Of a stretch of DNA of 64,000 nt, positions 63,275 to 64,000 are shown piece by piece. The stretch is taken from assembly GCA_965225715.1 (NCBI GenBank), contig CBDDBK010000005.1, positions 248,001-312,000 on the forward strand. The letters run 5' to 3'. A model generated the notes under the pieces. That model ran no database searches, was not told the origin of the DNA, and was given only the letters and a program-made list of their open reading frames with translations. Position 1 is the stretch's first letter; every line of letters starts with the position of its first letter. The stretch comes from CBDDBK01 sp965225715 (lineage in GTDB: Bacteria > Bacteroidota > Bacteroidia > Cytophagales > Flammeovirgaceae). The position numbers were made by a program, and so were the translations under genes.

Positions 63275-64000
63275 TTATAGCTGAAACGCCTTTTTTATAT
63301 CTTCAACTCGATTTAAACGTTCCCAAGTGAAAAAATCCAAACCATCTTTTGTGTAAGTTTGTCTTCCCATATGCCCATAACTGGCGCTTGGTAAGTAGAT
63401 AGGATTTTTAAGTTGTAAACTGTCTACAATGGCTTTGGGTTTAAGATCAAAGGCATCATAAATATACTTAGCGATTTGAGAATCAGATAAATTAACTTGA
63501 CTTCTGTTGTAAGTATTAACATTAATAGATACAGGGTTAGGGACTCCAATTGCATAAGCCAACTGTACAAGAACTTCTTCAGAGAGGCCTGCGGCAACTA
63601 AATTCTTAGCAATATGACGAGCTGCATAAGCGGCACTTCTATCAACTTTAGAAGGGTCTTTTCCAGAAAAAGCACCACCACCATGGGCACCTTTTCCGCC
63701 ATAAGTATCTACAATAATTTTTCGGCCTGTTAAACCTGCATCTCCATGAGGACCACCGATGACAAATTGCCCTGTTGGATTAATATGATAGATTGTGTTA
63801 GCATCTAGTAAGTGTTCCGGTATAACTTCAGGAATAACATATTTTTTAATATCTTTAGTAATTGTTTTCAAAGCATTGGTTTCAAAATCATCATGCTGAG
63901 TAGAGATGACAATTGCTTCTATGCGCTTGGGTTTATTATCATCGCCATATTCCACAGTTACTTGACTTTTGGCATCAGGTCTTAAGTAAGGCATTAAATC
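63275..64000 (-). CDS. metK: S-adenosylmethionine synthase, C-terminal part
   Basis: About 241 codons of MetK, running off the right edge of the window; the full enzyme has about 415-430 residues. It makes SAM from methionine and ATP. The segments GQFVIGGPHGDAGLTGRKII and VDTYGGKGAHGGGAFSGKDP, which bind ATP and metal, are present, as are DRSAAYAARHIAKNLVAAGL and the final helix. An internal Met at 63994 is not the true start because the conserved region continues upstream of it. Confidence 0.96.
   Translation of the reverse strand, partial: DLMPYLRPDAKSQVTVEYGDDNKPKRIEAIVISTQHDDFETNALKTITKDIKKYVIPEVIPEHLLDANTIYHINPTGQFVIGGPHGDAGLTGRKIIVDTYGGKGAHGGGAFSGKDPSKVDRSAAYAARHIAKNLVAAGLSEEVLVQLAYAIGVPNPVSINVNTYNRSQVNLSDSQIAKYIYDAFDLKPKAIVDSLQLKNPIYLPSASYGHMGRQTYTKDGLDFFTWERLNRVEDIKKAFQL

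Noticed and set aside
1..64000. tRNA or rRNA genes
   Set aside because: I looked for T-loop words such as GGTTCGAATCC and for rRNA core sequences and found none outside coding regions; a covariance search would be needed to exclude them fully.

Overview
The window is an AT-rich stretch of a Bacteroidota chromosome. The evidence is a set of housekeeping genes in forms typical of that phylum: CarB without its C-terminal allosteric domain, EnvC-type LytM protein, LptF/LptG permease, bactofilin, RNase Y, PNPase next to rpsO, a SerB-SerA fusion, class I NrdA and a CarboxypepD_reg-like lipid/outer-membrane-type protein. Two possible promoters resemble the Bacteroidota TTTG...TAnnTTTG pattern. KdsB and LptF/G indicate a Gram-negative LPS envelope. 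No tRNA or rRNA gene and no CRISPR array was seen. Many decayed insertion sequences and several TIR/STAND-type proteins suggest a genome with much mobile DNA and possibly a host-associated or amoeba-associated lifestyle; this is inference.

Layout. 1-2.4 kb: SulP transporter (partial), kdsB, yidD, a coiled-coil membrane protein and a 44-residue lipoprotein. 2.8-7.3 kb: an IS4-like remnant and a 1327-residue SF1 helicase. 7.4-11.2 kb: hisG, pnp, rpsO. 11.5-14.2 kb: an LRR-TIR protein with seven almost identical 66-bp repeats, then a thiolase. 14.4-19.6 kb: a UvrD/AddA-like helicase-nuclease, a DUF433 protein, then a TIR pseudogene whose 5' part is cut off by an IS5 remnant that itself runs into an IS110-like remnant. 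19.6-33 kb: envC, an nSTAND1-WD40 protein, lptF/G, a methyltransferase, msrB, an IS982 remnant, mscS, serB-serA. 33-39.5 kb: nrdA, a DUF262-HEPN gene pair, clpP, an IS5-type remnant and an LprI-like protein. 39.5-49.6 kb: rny, lipB, a double-TIR-like protein, radA, ogt, an esterase, an IS5 element, an IS1 remnant, parA, holA. 49.6-52.4 kb: carB. 52.5-58.4 kb: an accessory locus described below. 58.5-64 kb: AtpZ-like protein, bactofilin, murE, an orphan TRAP DctM, an IS1 element and the C-terminal part of metK.

The most unusual locus is 52490-58448. It encodes an EssC/FtsK-SpoIIIE-like ATPase with a long repeat-built coiled coil and two membrane segments, followed by four tightly packed genes: a PD-(D/E)XK-like protein, a WXG100-like protein, a Cys-containing helical protein and a 70-residue protein. 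It is visibly richer in G+C than its surroundings. I read it as a type VII secretion-like or defence/conflict system acquired by transfer; the function is not established. Other conflict-type genes are the LRR-TIR protein, the nSTAND1-WD40 protein, the double TIR-like protein, the DUF262-HEPN pair and perhaps the large helicase.

Between genes there is a family of about 80-95 bp repeats (at least ten full or partial copies) ending in a small TATAGC-AAA-GCTAT hairpin, often right at a stop codon. TGA is almost unused as a stop codon in the window: by my reading only the DUF262 gene ends in TGA.
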